DNA of 64,000 nucleotides, taken from positions 231,362-295,361 of the forward strand of contig NZ_JBLWVT010000008.1 of NCBI RefSeq assembly GCF_048268305.1, in the 5' to 3' direction. The notes below the pieces were generated by a model that was not told the origin of the DNA, did no database searches, and saw only the letters and a program-made list of their open reading frames with translations. How positions within the stretch are numbered: the stretch's first letter is position 1; each line of letters starts with the position of its first letter. The DNA is from Pseudodonghicola sp048268305. GTDB taxonomy: Bacteria > Pseudomonadota > Alphaproteobacteria > Rhodobacterales > Rhodobacteraceae. Made by a program: the position numbers and the translations under genes. This document shows, in pieces, positions 23,359-31,294 of the stretch.

Positions 23359-25191
23359 ATGAGAATTTCCAACTGGATCGACCCCTTTCGCCCCGCTGAT
23401 GGTCCGCCACCGCAGACCCTTCTGGCCTTTATCCTGTGGTGTCTGAAAGGTGCCTGGCCGGCGCTGATCTTCGCCACCGTGGTGTCCTGCCTGGCCGGCG
23501 GGCTGGAGGCGGGGACCGCCTATATCCTGGGCTTCGTGGTCGATACCGCGGTGGGGGCTGGGCCGGACAAGCTCTTTACCTCGGCGAATGTGATGAAACT
23601 GGCGGCAGCGGTGGGGTTCTTCCTGCTGGTGCGGCCAATCCTCTTTGGCATGTCCTCGGTCGCGAACTCCATCGTGGTGGGGCCGAACGTGAACCCGATG
23701 GTTCTGGCGCGGCTGCACCGCTGGACGCTGGGCCAGTCTGTTCAGTTCTTCGATGACGATTTCGCCGGCCGCATCGCGCAAAAGCAGATGCAGGCGGCGG
23801 GGGCGGTCACCAATGTGGCGGTGGAATCGATCAACGTCGTCGCCTTCGCGCTGGCCTCGGTCGTTGGGTCGCTGGTGCTGATGACGGCGATCAGCTGGCA
23901 TGTGACGGTTGTTTTCCTGCTGTGGTTCGCCGCCTATCTCCTGACCATCCGCTGGTTCCTGCCGCGGGTACGCAAGCGGGCGGCGGGCCGGGCCGGGGCG
24001 CGGGCGGTGGTGTCGGGCCAGATCGTCGACACCATCACCAACATCAAGACGGTCAAGCTGTTCGCCCATGCCGATCATGAAGATCGCGCCGCGCTGGGCG
24101 CGCTCGAAGGCTTCCGCGACCGGGCGCTGGGCTTTGGTCGTCTGGCGGCGCTGTTCCGCTTCTGCCTGATGTGCCTGGCCGGTCTGTTGCCGGTGCTGCT
24201 GATCGGGGTGACGCTGCTGATGTGGAAACAGGGTCTGGCGACCGAGGGCAATATCGTCGCCGCCGGGGCGGTGGCGATCCGGCTGTCGCAGATGACCGGC
24301 TGGGTCAGCTTCGCGCTGATGGGCATCTATTCCGACGTGGGCGAGGTCGAGGACGGCATGCGCACCCTGACCCCGCGCACCCGGCTGGTCGACGCGCCCG
24401 ATGCAACCGTGCTTGAGGTGTCGGCGGGTGAGATCGTCTATGACCACGTGGGCTTTGCCTATGGGCGGCAGACCGGCGGGATTTCCGATGTTGCGCTGAC
24501 CATCGGTGGCGGTGAGAAGGTGGGGATCGTCGGTGCCTCCGGTGCCGGGAAATCGACCTTGGTGTCACTGCTTCTCAGGCTCTATCAACCGGAACAGGGG
24601 CAGATCCGGATCGACGGCCAGCCGATCGAGAGCGTGACGCAGGAAAGCCTGCGCCGCCAGATCGGCATGGTCACGCAGGAAACCGCGATGTTCAACCGAT
24701 CCGCGATGGACAACATCCGCTATGGCCGGCCCGACGCCACCGATGAGGAGGTGAGCCGCGCCGCCGAAAAGGCCGAGGCGCATGATTTCATCCTCAAGCT
24801 GCGCGACCACATGGGCCGCGAGGGGTATCAGGCGCATCTGGGCGAACGCGGCGTGAAGCTTTCGGGCGGGCAACGGCAGCGGATCGCGCTGGCGCGTGCC
24901 ATCCTCAAGGACGCGCCCATTCTGGTGCTGGACGAAGCGACCTCGGCGCTCGATTCCGAGGTCGAGGCGGCGATTCAGGTGGCGCTCGACCGGGTGATGC
25001 AGGGCAAGACCGTGCTGGCCATCGCGCACCGGCTGTCAACCCTGTCGGAGATGGACAGGATCATCGTGCTGGATCAGGGCCGGATCGCCGAGGCAGGCAC
25101 CCATGAGGAGCTTTTGGCGCAAAACGGTCTCTATGCCGGGTTCTGGGCGCGGCAATCGGGCGGGTTCCTGGGGGCAGAGGCGGCGGAATGA
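23359..25191 (+). CDS. ABC exporter half-transporter (TMD-NBD), second of pair
   Basis: This 610-residue partner has the same layout: membrane domain in about residues 25-320, Walker A GASGAGKST (about 391-399), Q-loop MVTQETAMFNRS, signature LSGGQRQRIAL (about 500) and Walker B ILVLDEATSALDS. Both ATP sites look canonical, unlike the heterodimeric exporters with one degenerate site. The two halves resemble each other closely (FDDDFAGRIAQKQMQ here, FENDFAGRIANRIMQ there) and probably arose by duplication. Its stop overlaps the start of the P-loop gene by four bases (ATGA). Confidence 0.9.
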   Translation: MRISNWIDPFRPADGPPPQTLLAFILWCLKGAWPALIFATVVSCLAGGLEAGTAYILGFVVDTAVGAGPDKLFTSANVMKLAAAVGFFLLVRPILFGMSSVANSIVVGPNVNPMVLARLHRWTLGQSVQFFDDDFAGRIAQKQMQAAGAVTNVAVESINVVAFALASVVGSLVLMTAISWHVTVVFLLWFAAYLLTIRWFLPRVRKRAAGRAGARAVVSGQIVDTITNIKTVKLFAHADHEDRAALGALEGFRDRALGFGRLAALFRFCLMCLAGLLPVLLIGVTLLMWKQGLATEGNIVAAGAVAIRLSQMTGWVSFALMGIYSDVGEVEDGMRTLTPRTRLVDAPDATVLEVSAGEIVYDHVGFAYGRQTGGISDVALTIGGGEKVGIVGASGAGKSTLVSLLLRLYQPEQGQIRIDGQPIESVTQESLRRQIGMVTQETAMFNRSAMDNIRYGRPDATDEEVSRAAEKAEAHDFILKLRDHMGREGYQAHLGERGVKLSGGQRQRIALARAILKDAPILVLDEATSALDSEVEAAIQVALDRVMQGKTVLAIAHRLSTLSEMDRIIVLDQGRIAEAGTHEELLAQNGLYAGFWARQSGGFLGAEAAE

Positions 25192-25742
25192 AACGGGTGA
25201 TGATCGTGGGCCAGCCCGGGTCGGGCAAGTCCACGCTCGCCCGCCTGTTGGGTGAGCGGACGGGCCTGCCTGTCACCCATGTGGACCATATCCATTGGCA
25301 GCCCGGCTGGGTCGAACGCCCGCGCCCCGAGCGGGTGGAAATGGCGCTGGCGGTCGAACGCAGGCCGGACTGGATTTTCGAGGGCGGCCTGTCGGATACC
25401 TATGCGCACCGGCTGTCCCGCGCCGATACGCTGATCGTGCTCGACCTGCCGCTCTGGCTGCGCGCCTGGCGGGTGGCGCGGCGAACCCTGCGCCATTACC
25501 GCCGGACCCGTCCGGATCTGCCGGCCGATTGCCCTGAACGGTTTGATGCGGAGTTCTGGCGCTGGATCTGGGACACGCGGCATACGGCGGCGGCGAAGAA
25601 CCGGGCGCTGATCGACGAGGCGGGGCCGGGCGTTGCGGTGCATCACCTGACCGGCCCGCGCGCGGTGCGGCGGTTCCTGTCAACACTCGACGCGGGGCAC
25701 AAATCGGGGCAGAAGGCGCGACATGGAACAGGTCACGATTGA
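25188..25742 (+). CDS. P-loop adenylate kinase-like (FlaR/topology-modulation type) protein
   Basis: A 184-residue protein with Walker A GQPGSGKST at residues 8-16, then HVDHIHWQPGW and WIFEGG, the pattern of the DNA-topology-modulation (FlaR-like) branch of small P-loop kinases. LIVLDLPLWLRAWRVARR fits a lid and core arrangement. The in vivo substrate is unknown for the family. It overlaps the ABC gene upstream by four bases and the RNA methyltransferase downstream by 20 bases, so it is in the same operon; whether it serves either neighbour is not evident. Confidence 0.78.
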   Translation: MKRVMIVGQPGSGKSTLARLLGERTGLPVTHVDHIHWQPGWVERPRPERVEMALAVERRPDWIFEGGLSDTYAHRLSRADTLIVLDLPLWLRAWRVARRTLRHYRRTRPDLPADCPERFDAEFWRWIWDTRHTAAAKNRALIDEAGPGVAVHHLTGPRAVRRFLSTLDAGHKSGQKARHGTGHD

Positions 25743-26946
25743 ACGGCTGGGGCATCAGGGGGACGGCATCGCGCCGGGCCCCGTTTTCGTGCCCGGAACC
25801 CTCCCTGGTGAGGTGGTGGAAGGCGAGATCTCGGGCGGGGTGATGGCCGCGCCGAAGATCGTGACGCCGGCGGAGACGCGGGTGAAACCGCCCTGCCGCC
25901 ACGCGAAATCCTGCGGCGGCTGCGCGCTTCAGCACGCGAGCGACGATTTCGTCGCCGGCTGGAAGGTCGATGTGGTGCGCAAGGCCTTGAGCGCGCAGGG
26001 GATCGACGCCGACTTCCGGCCGATCGAGACCTCGCCGCGCCACTCCCGCCGGCGGGCGACCTTCACCGCGCGGCGCACCAAGAAGGGCGCGCTGGTGGGC
26101 TTTCATGGTCGTGCCTCGGATACCATCGTCGAAATCCCCGATTGCCAGTTGCTGCGCCCCGAGCTGATGGCCGCGCTGCCGATGGCCGAGGCGCTGGCGC
26201 TTGAGGGCGCGAGCCGCAAGGGCGCGCTGGCGCTGACGGTGACCCTGTCCCCGGTCGGGCTCGATGTCGCGGTGACGGGGGGCAAACCGCTCGACGGGCC
26301 GCTGCAGATGGCGCTGGCGCAATTGACCGAGACGCGGGGGCTGGCCCGGCTGACCTGGGATGATGAGGTGATCGCCCTGCGCGAGCCGCCGGCGCAGCGC
26401 TTTGGCGCGGCGCAGGTGGTGCCACCGCCGGGGGCGTTCCTGCAGGCTACCGAAGAAGGCGAAGCGGCGCTGCTGGCGGCGACGCGGGAGATCGTCGGTG
26501 ATGCCCGCCGGGTGGTCGACCTATTCGCCGGATGCGGCACCTTTTCCCTGCCGCTGGCCGAACGGGCCGAGGTGCACGCGGTCGAGGGCGACCGGGCGAT
26601 GACTGCGGCATTGGAGGCCGGATGGCGCAGGGCGCAGGGGTTGAAACGGGTCACGACCGAGGCGCGCGATCTGTTCCGCCGCCCACTGTTGCCGGATGAG
26701 CTGAAGCGATTCGACGCCGTCGTGCTCGACCCGCCGCGCGCGGGCGCCGAGGCGCAGGTGGAAGAGCTGGCCGAGGCCAAGCCGCCGGTGATCGCCTATG
26801 TTTCGTGCAATCCGGTCACCTTCGCCCGGGATGCCGCCCGGCTGATCGCGGCGGGATATCGCCTGAGCTGGGTGCAGGTGGTGGATCAGTTCCGCTGGTC
26901 GACCCATGTGGAGCTTGTCGGCAGCTTCACCCGCACCGATATGTGA
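25723..26946 (+). CDS. RumA/TrmA-family RNA (uracil-5-) methyltransferase
   Basis: These enzymes methylate C5 of uridine in rRNA or tRNA using SAM. The 407-residue protein has the iron-sulfur cysteines C58, C64 and C67 (CRHAKSCGGC) with a fourth in IPDCQLL, the SAM fold VVDLFAGCGTFSLPLAERA, DPPRAGAEAQ, and the catalytic cysteine in YVSCNPVTFARD. The N-terminal TRAM domain appears abbreviated (TIERLGHQGDGIA then FVPGTLPGEVV), but present. It could be RlmD- or RlmC-like; the choice needs a tree. It is the last gene of the ABC operon by position. Confidence 0.87.
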   Translation: MEQVTIERLGHQGDGIAPGPVFVPGTLPGEVVEGEISGGVMAAPKIVTPAETRVKPPCRHAKSCGGCALQHASDDFVAGWKVDVVRKALSAQGIDADFRPIETSPRHSRRRATFTARRTKKGALVGFHGRASDTIVEIPDCQLLRPELMAALPMAEALALEGASRKGALALTVTLSPVGLDVAVTGGKPLDGPLQMALAQLTETRGLARLTWDDEVIALREPPAQRFGAAQVVPPPGAFLQATEEGEAALLAATREIVGDARRVVDLFAGCGTFSLPLAERAEVHAVEGDRAMTAALEAGWRRAQGLKRVTTEARDLFRRPLLPDELKRFDAVVLDPPRAGAEAQVEELAEAKPPVIAYVSCNPVTFARDAARLIAAGYRLSWVQVVDQFRWSTHVELVGSFTRTDM

Positions 26947-26988
26947 GCCGACCGACGGCACCATACTGACATCAAGGAGCGTTCTGGC

Positions 26989-27780
26989 ATGATCTCGACC
27001 CCCCGCCTGCAAGGGTTTCTCGACCACCCGGCCTTTGGCCGGTTCATCACCGGGGTGATTCTGGTCAATGCCGCGCTTCTGGGGATGGAGACCTCGGATC
27101 AGATCATGGCGCGCGCCGGCGATCTGATCGTTCTGCTCGACTGGCTTTGCCTGGCGATCTTCGTCGTCGAGCTGGCGCTCAAGATCACCGCGCAGGGGTG
27201 GCGGTTCTTCACCCAGGGGTGGAACCTGTTCGATTTCACCATCGTCGGGATCTCGCTGATCCCCGGGGCGCAGGGGTTTTCGGTGCTGCGTGCGCTCAGG
27301 ATCCTGCGGGTATTGCGGGTGATCTCGGTCGCGCCGCGCCTGCGCCGGGTGGTCGAAGGCTTCATCACCGCCCTGCCGGGCATGGGCAGCGTGTTCCTGC
27401 TGATGGGGATCATCTTCTATATCGGCGCGGTGATTTCGACTCAGCTCTTCGCCGAAACCTTCCCGGATTGGTTCGGCACGCTCGGCCGTAGCGCCTATAC
27501 TCTGTTCCAGGTGATGACGCTGGAAAGCTGGTCGATGGGCATCGTCCGCCCGGTGATGGAGGTGCATCCGCAGGCCTGGGTCTTTTTCGTGCCCTTCATC
27601 GTGGTGACCACCTTCGCGGTGGTGAACCTGCTGGTCGGCCTGATCGTGAATTCCATGCAGGACGCTCATCAGGCCGAGGACAACCAGCGCACCGATGCCT
27701 ATCGTGACGAGGTTCTGACGCGGCTTGAGGCGATCGAGACGCGGTTGCGCGGGCAGACGGCGGCTTCTGACAAAAACTGA
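26989..27780 (+). CDS. Bacterial voltage-gated sodium channel (NaChBac/NavSp type)
   Basis: The 263-residue protein has one six-helix voltage-gated channel unit and should act as a tetramer in the inner membrane. S4 is VLRALRILRVLRVIS with arginines at 101, 104, 107 and 110, one every third residue. The pore selectivity filter TLESWS is at residues 177-182, identical in type to the Na+-selective NavAb/NaChBac family, and S6 is FVPFIVVTTFAVVNLLVGLIV. The C-terminal tail is predicted to be a coiled coil. AAGGAG precedes the ATG. In marine relatives such channels support Na+-based signalling or motility; that role is inference here. Confidence 0.92.
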   Translation: MISTPRLQGFLDHPAFGRFITGVILVNAALLGMETSDQIMARAGDLIVLLDWLCLAIFVVELALKITAQGWRFFTQGWNLFDFTIVGISLIPGAQGFSVLRALRILRVLRVISVAPRLRRVVEGFITALPGMGSVFLLMGIIFYIGAVISTQLFAETFPDWFGTLGRSAYTLFQVMTLESWSMGIVRPVMEVHPQAWVFFVPFIVVTTFAVVNLLVGLIVNSMQDAHQAEDNQRTDAYRDEVLTRLEAIETRLRGQTAASDKN

Positions 27781-27869
27781 TTTCAAAGCCTTCGCAGGCG
27801 CGGTATTTTGCGCGCCGAGCAGTTGGGTTCGGAGGGCCGAATCCGCATATTAAGGCAGAGATTTCACCA

Positions 27870-28370
27870 ATGAAACGGCGTCTTTTCACCGTAGGAGCCC
27901 TGGCCAGCGTCGCGCTGGCGGGCTGTGCCGGCCGTAACGGGCTTCCCGGCTATACCGGGCCCGAGGTCACCTCGGTCGTGGTCAACAAGAGCGCGCGCAA
28001 GCTCTATCTCCTGCATGGGGATGATGTGCTGCGCGACTATAATGTGGGCCTGGGGTTCACTCCGCTCGGGCACAAGATGTTCGAGGGCGACGGGCGCACG
28101 CCCGAGGGATCCTATCTGATCAACCGTCGCAACCCGCGCAGTGAGTTCTATCTGTCGCTGGGGATTTCCTATCCCAATACGACCGATCGCGCGCGCGCCC
28201 AAGCCATGGGCAAAAGCCCCGGCGGCGACATCTTCATCCACGGCCAGCCGTTGACCTACAAACCGAAAAAGACCGACTGGACCGCCGGCTGCATCGCTGT
28301 GCAGAATGAAGAGATCGCGGAAATCTACACCATGGTGCGGGACGGCACGCTGATTACTCTGCGGGCATAA
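27870..28370 (+). CDS. L,D-transpeptidase (YkuD) lipoprotein
   Basis: YkuD enzymes form 3-3 cross-links in peptidoglycan or attach proteins to it. The 166-residue product has a lipobox (LAGC, C19) and a YkuD domain. The active site is visible as IFIHGQP (H124) and DWTAGCIAV (C141), matching the H-x-G...S/T-x-G-C pattern. It lies in the outer membrane or periplasm after lipid modification. It is followed by a CAP-domain lipoprotein on the other strand and then a second enzyme of the same type, a small cell-envelope cluster. The ribosome site is weak. Confidence 0.87.
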   Translation: MKRRLFTVGALASVALAGCAGRNGLPGYTGPEVTSVVVNKSARKLYLLHGDDVLRDYNVGLGFTPLGHKMFEGDGRTPEGSYLINRRNPRSEFYLSLGISYPNTTDRARAQAMGKSPGGDIFIHGQPLTYKPKKTDWTAGCIAVQNEEIAEIYTMVRDGTLITLRA

Positions 28371-28422
28371 GCAGGCAATCCGCCTTGGCCGGGGCCAAGG
28401 CGGAAAAGGCCGGATCGCCGAA

Positions 28423-28956
28423 TCAGAAAACCGGGGGTTGTCCGCTGCCCATCACCAGCGTCCACCAGATCTTGCCATTGGCTTCCTGGAACCAGGCAAA
28501 GCCCATATCCCTGGCGTTCTTGTTCAGCAGCACCGTGCGGGTGCCGCTTTCCTCCATCCAGGCCGCCAGGGTTTCCAGCTCGGTCTCATAGGTTTCCGAG
28601 ATGTTCTCGCCCAGCATCTCGCCGGTATAACCGGCGCGCCGGACGCGGTCGATCGGAGAGGAGCCGTCGGATCCGAAGTGCCAGGGACGGTTTTGCACCG
28701 ACATGTCACGCGAGTGAGTCGCGGCGGCGCCGGTCAGTTGCGCATTCAGCACCACCGGCTGCACGCCGGCCGCCTGGCGCAGGGAATTGACCGAATCCAG
28801 CATGCGATACTGGATCGCCGAGGTGTCGCGATCACGGATGTGATAGACTTTTGTGGACAGGCCGCTGGCGCTGGTGCCGGTGCTCTGAATGTCCCCGCCT
28901 GTGTCACAGGCCGCGAGTGCCAGAAGGCTGACAAGCAGAAGCGAAAGAAAACGCAC
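28423..28956 (-). CDS. CAP-domain (SCP-like) lipoprotein
   Basis: CAP-domain proteins are secreted and mostly of unknown bacterial function. The 177-residue product starts at GTG (28954-28956), preceded by GGTGG, and has a lipoprotein signal with LAAC (C17). The domain shows AATHSRDM with the first histidine, ENI near the middle and WTLVMGSG at the end; typical CAP blocks are thus present. A longer in-frame start at 28995 has no ribosome site. It is convergent with the first L,D-transpeptidase and divergent from the second. Confidence 0.8.
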   Translation of the reverse strand: MRFLSLLLVSLLALAACDTGGDIQSTGTSASGLSTKVYHIRDRDTSAIQYRMLDSVNSLRQAAGVQPVVLNAQLTGAAATHSRDMSVQNRPWHFGSDGSSPIDRVRRAGYTGEMLGENISETYETELETLAAWMEESGTRTVLLNKNARDMGFAWFQEANGKIWWTLVMGSGQPPVF

Positions 28957-29061
28957 GATAATCCACCCGGTTTGTGAAAGTTGATCCCTAGCCATTACCG
29001 CGCTTGGGCGGCGCAGGCAAATGCCCAGATCGTGAGCGGTGGTGAGTCAGTGCGGTTTGAT

Positions 29062-29090
29062 TTGCGACTGAGGCTTTCTGGCCATATCAT
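29062..29090 (+). promoter_or_regulatory. Candidate promoter of second L,D-transpeptidase
   Basis: TTGCGA (29062-29067), 17-base spacer, TATCAT (29085-29090), 39 bases before the ATG at 29130. Good match to the sigma-70 form by eye. Confidence 0.45.
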
Positions 29091-29129
29091 GGCGGTTGTC
29101 CAGGACATTTGTGCAAAGGGAATATCGTC

Positions 29130-29759
29130 ATGTCGAAATCCTCTTTTCAAGGTACGACTCGTCGCGGTTTCCTGGCGGGAACTGCAGCGCTGATTGGCGC
29201 GCCGGCATTTGCCACTCAGCCCCTTCCGGTCCAGGAGGTGGAGGTGAGCCAGGGTTATGACCCGCTGCGCCCGCCACCGGTGCCGGAGCCGCCGGTTCGT
29301 CACAATATCTCCAGCTTCCAGGCAAAGCACTGGCAGCCCTACTTCAGCAACCTGCACAATGGGGCGATTTTGGTCGACACCCAGTCGCGGGCATTGCATT
29401 TCTGGTCGGAAGACTATGAAAGCCATATGCTTTTCCCCTCCAGCGTGCCGCTTTCGGATGAGATGACCCGGCGCGGCCGGACCAGCGTCGTGCGCAAGGT
29501 CAAGGGGCCGAGCTGGTCACCGACGCCGTCGATGAAGAAGCGCAACCCGGAGTGGCCGGATTACATTCCGCCGGGGCCGGACAACCCGCTGGGCACCCAC
29601 GCTCTCTATCTGGGCTGGAAGTATTATCGCATCCACGGCACCCACGACACCCGCAAGATCGGGCGCAGATCCTCGAACGGCTGCATCGGTCTTTATAACG
29701 AGCATATCGCCAAACTCTTCGAGCGGGCCAAGGTCGGCACACAGGTGTTGCTAATTTGA
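29130..29759 (+). CDS. Tat-exported L,D-transpeptidase family protein
   Basis: The 209-residue product starts MSKSSFQGTTRRGFLAGTAA, with a twin-arginine signal (TTRRGFLAG) that ends near AFA. The mature part contains a YkuD domain: YRIHGTHDTRKIG carries the histidine and SSNGCIGLY the catalytic cysteine. GPDNPLGTHALYLG before it is also typical of the family. Tat export means it folds in the cytoplasm before export. ATG at 29130 was preferred to an upstream start at 29109 because the signal peptide is complete. It is separate in sequence from the lipoprotein homologue at 27.9 kb. Confidence 0.87.
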   Translation: MSKSSFQGTTRRGFLAGTAALIGAPAFATQPLPVQEVEVSQGYDPLRPPPVPEPPVRHNISSFQAKHWQPYFSNLHNGAILVDTQSRALHFWSEDYESHMLFPSSVPLSDEMTRRGRTSVVRKVKGPSWSPTPSMKKRNPEWPDYIPPGPDNPLGTHALYLGWKYYRIHGTHDTRKIGRRSSNGCIGLYNEHIAKLFERAKVGTQVLLI

Positions 29760-29801
29760 CGACATCACATGGCTGAGAGGGGGGCTTGCGCTAACAAGCG
29801 T

Positions 29802-29830
29802 TTGCAATTCAGCCGGATAGCTGCTTAGAA
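29802..29830 (+). promoter_or_regulatory. Candidate promoter of the 60-aa secreted peptide gene
   Basis: TTGCAA (29802-29807), 17-base spacer, TTAGAA (29825-29830). Transcription would start about 60 bases ahead of the ATG. Prediction only. Confidence 0.4.
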
Positions 29831-29897
29831 AAACGCACGAGGTAAGTCTTTGGTGCGTGGTACCGGGAAACCGCCCGCGCAAACTCTGGAGGTTAAC

Positions 29898-30080
29898 ATG
29901 AAGAAACTCGTTCTCGCCGCCGCTCTGGCTGCTGCTGCTTCGACCGCTTCGGCCGGCAACCTGGCCGAGCCCATCGTGGAAGCTCCCGTGGTCGTCGAAC
30001 AAACCACCAGCTCCTCGAGCGGCATCCTGCTGCCCCTGCTGCTGCTGGTTCTGGTCGGCGCCGCAGTTGCCAGCAGCTGA
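29898..30080 (+). CDS. Small exported single-span protein (60 aa), unknown
   Basis: The product has a textbook signal peptide (MKKLVLAAALAAAASTASA, likely cleaved after residue 19). The mature part of about 40 residues has a short Glu/Val-rich stretch and a run of serines, then one membrane helix, GILLPLLLLVLVGAAVA. AACTCTGGAGG just upstream of the ATG gives a near-ideal ribosome site, and a strong terminator follows. So it is a complete monocistronic gene. I recall similar short hypothetical proteins in this group but know of no function. Confidence 0.72.
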   Translation: MKKLVLAAALAAAASTASAGNLAEPIVEAPVVVEQTTSSSSGILLPLLLLVLVGAAVASS

Positions 30081-30101
30081 TAGCTGTACGACTGAATGCA
30101 G

Positions 30102-30133
30102 AAAAGGCGGTGGGTTTCCCACCGCCTTTTTTG
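30102..30133 (+). terminator. Strong Rho-independent terminator
   Basis: AAAAGGCGGTGGG (30102-30114), loop TTT, CCCACCGCCTTTT (30118-30130), then TTGTTG. A perfect 13-bp stem. The A-run on the other side lets it serve hemH on the minus strand too. Confidence 0.92.
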
Positions 30134-30186
30134 TTGTCTGAATTTTCCCGCCAAAGAGGGCCCGGCCGGGCCCGATGAGGGGCCGC

Positions 30187-31230
30187 TCATTCCAGCCAGC
30201 CGGCCAGGTTTTCGCCGATCACCTGGCTCAGCGCGGCGATATGGGCGTCGTCGTCATTGAGGCAGGGGATATAGGTAAAGCTTTCACCGCCGGCCGCGAC
30301 AAAGCTGTGCCGGATCTCTTCGTTGATCTCTTCCAAGGTCTCGATGCAATCGGCCGAGAAGGCCGGCGCGATCACCGCGATGCGCTTCTTCCCCTGCCGC
30401 GCCAGTTCGGCCACATGTTCGACGGTATAGGGTTTCAGCCATTCCTCGGGCCCGAACTTCGACTGGAAGCTGGTGACCAGATCGCCGTCGGCCCAGCCCA
30501 GCCGCTCCTTCAGCAGCCGAGTCGTTTTCTGGCACTGGCAATGATAGGGGTCGCCCACTTGCTTGAGATAGCGTTCCGGCATGCCGTGATAGGAGCAGAC
30601 CAGAACGTCGGGCCGCACCTCGGCCGCCGCATAGGCGCGCTCGACCGACTGCGCCAGCGCGTCGACATAGGCGGGATGGTCGAAATAGGCGGGCACCGTG
30701 CGGCTGGCGGGCTGCCAGGCCTCTTGCATCAGCGCGCGGAAGAACTGGTCGTTCGCCGTTGCTGTCGTGGCGCCGGCATATTGCGGATAGAGCGGGAAGA
30801 ACAGGATGCGGTCGCAGCCGGCCTTGACCATCTCGCGCACCTTCGACGGGGTCGAGGGGTTGCCGTAGCGCATGCAGAAATCGACCATCACCTGGTCACC
30901 ATACCGGTCCGACAGCGTGGCGGCGATCTTCTTCGTCTGCCCCCTGGTGATGGTCATCAGCGGGCTTTCGTTCAGCTCCTCGTTCCAGATCGACTTATAA
31001 GCGGCACCGCTGGAGAAGGGCCGCTTGGTCAGGATGATCAATTGCAACAGCGGCTGCCATTTCCACGCCGGATAGTCGATCACCCGCTTGTCGGACAGGA
31101 ATTCGCCTAGATAGCGCCGCATCGGCCCATAGGAGTAATGATCCGGCGTGCCGAGGTTGGCCAGAAGCACCCCGACCTTGCGGGCGGGAAGCACCGGGTG
31201 GGCGGCGGGGCGGGCGGCGGCGTCGGTCAT
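30187..31230 (-). CDS. hemH: Ferrochelatase
   Basis: HemH inserts Fe2+ into protoporphyrin IX, the last step of heme synthesis, on the inner face of the membrane. The 347-residue protein has LLANLGTPD near residue 22, YSGHGMP-type segment SYHGMPERYLKQVGDPYHCQ with the metal-binding histidine, and the conserved APAFSADCIETLEEI near the C-terminus. FCMRYGNP is also typical. The ATG is at 31230. The methyltransferase gene lies 64 bases upstream on the same strand. With hemW at the left edge, this is the second heme-related gene in the window. Confidence 0.95.
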   Translation of the reverse strand: MTDAAARPAAHPVLPARKVGVLLANLGTPDHYSYGPMRRYLGEFLSDKRVIDYPAWKWQPLLQLIILTKRPFSSGAAYKSIWNEELNESPLMTITRGQTKKIAATLSDRYGDQVMVDFCMRYGNPSTPSKVREMVKAGCDRILFFPLYPQYAGATTATANDQFFRALMQEAWQPASRTVPAYFDHPAYVDALAQSVERAYAAAEVRPDVLVCSYHGMPERYLKQVGDPYHCQCQKTTRLLKERLGWADGDLVTSFQSKFGPEEWLKPYTVEHVAELARQGKKRIAVIAPAFSADCIETLEEINEEIRHSFVAAGGESFTYIPCLNDDDAHIAALSQVIGENLAGWLE

Positions 31231-31294
31231 GGCGCGGTCTCCTTCTGGCGGGGTGTGTCCTGCGTCTGGGCAGATAGGCGGCGGGGGCCCGGGG

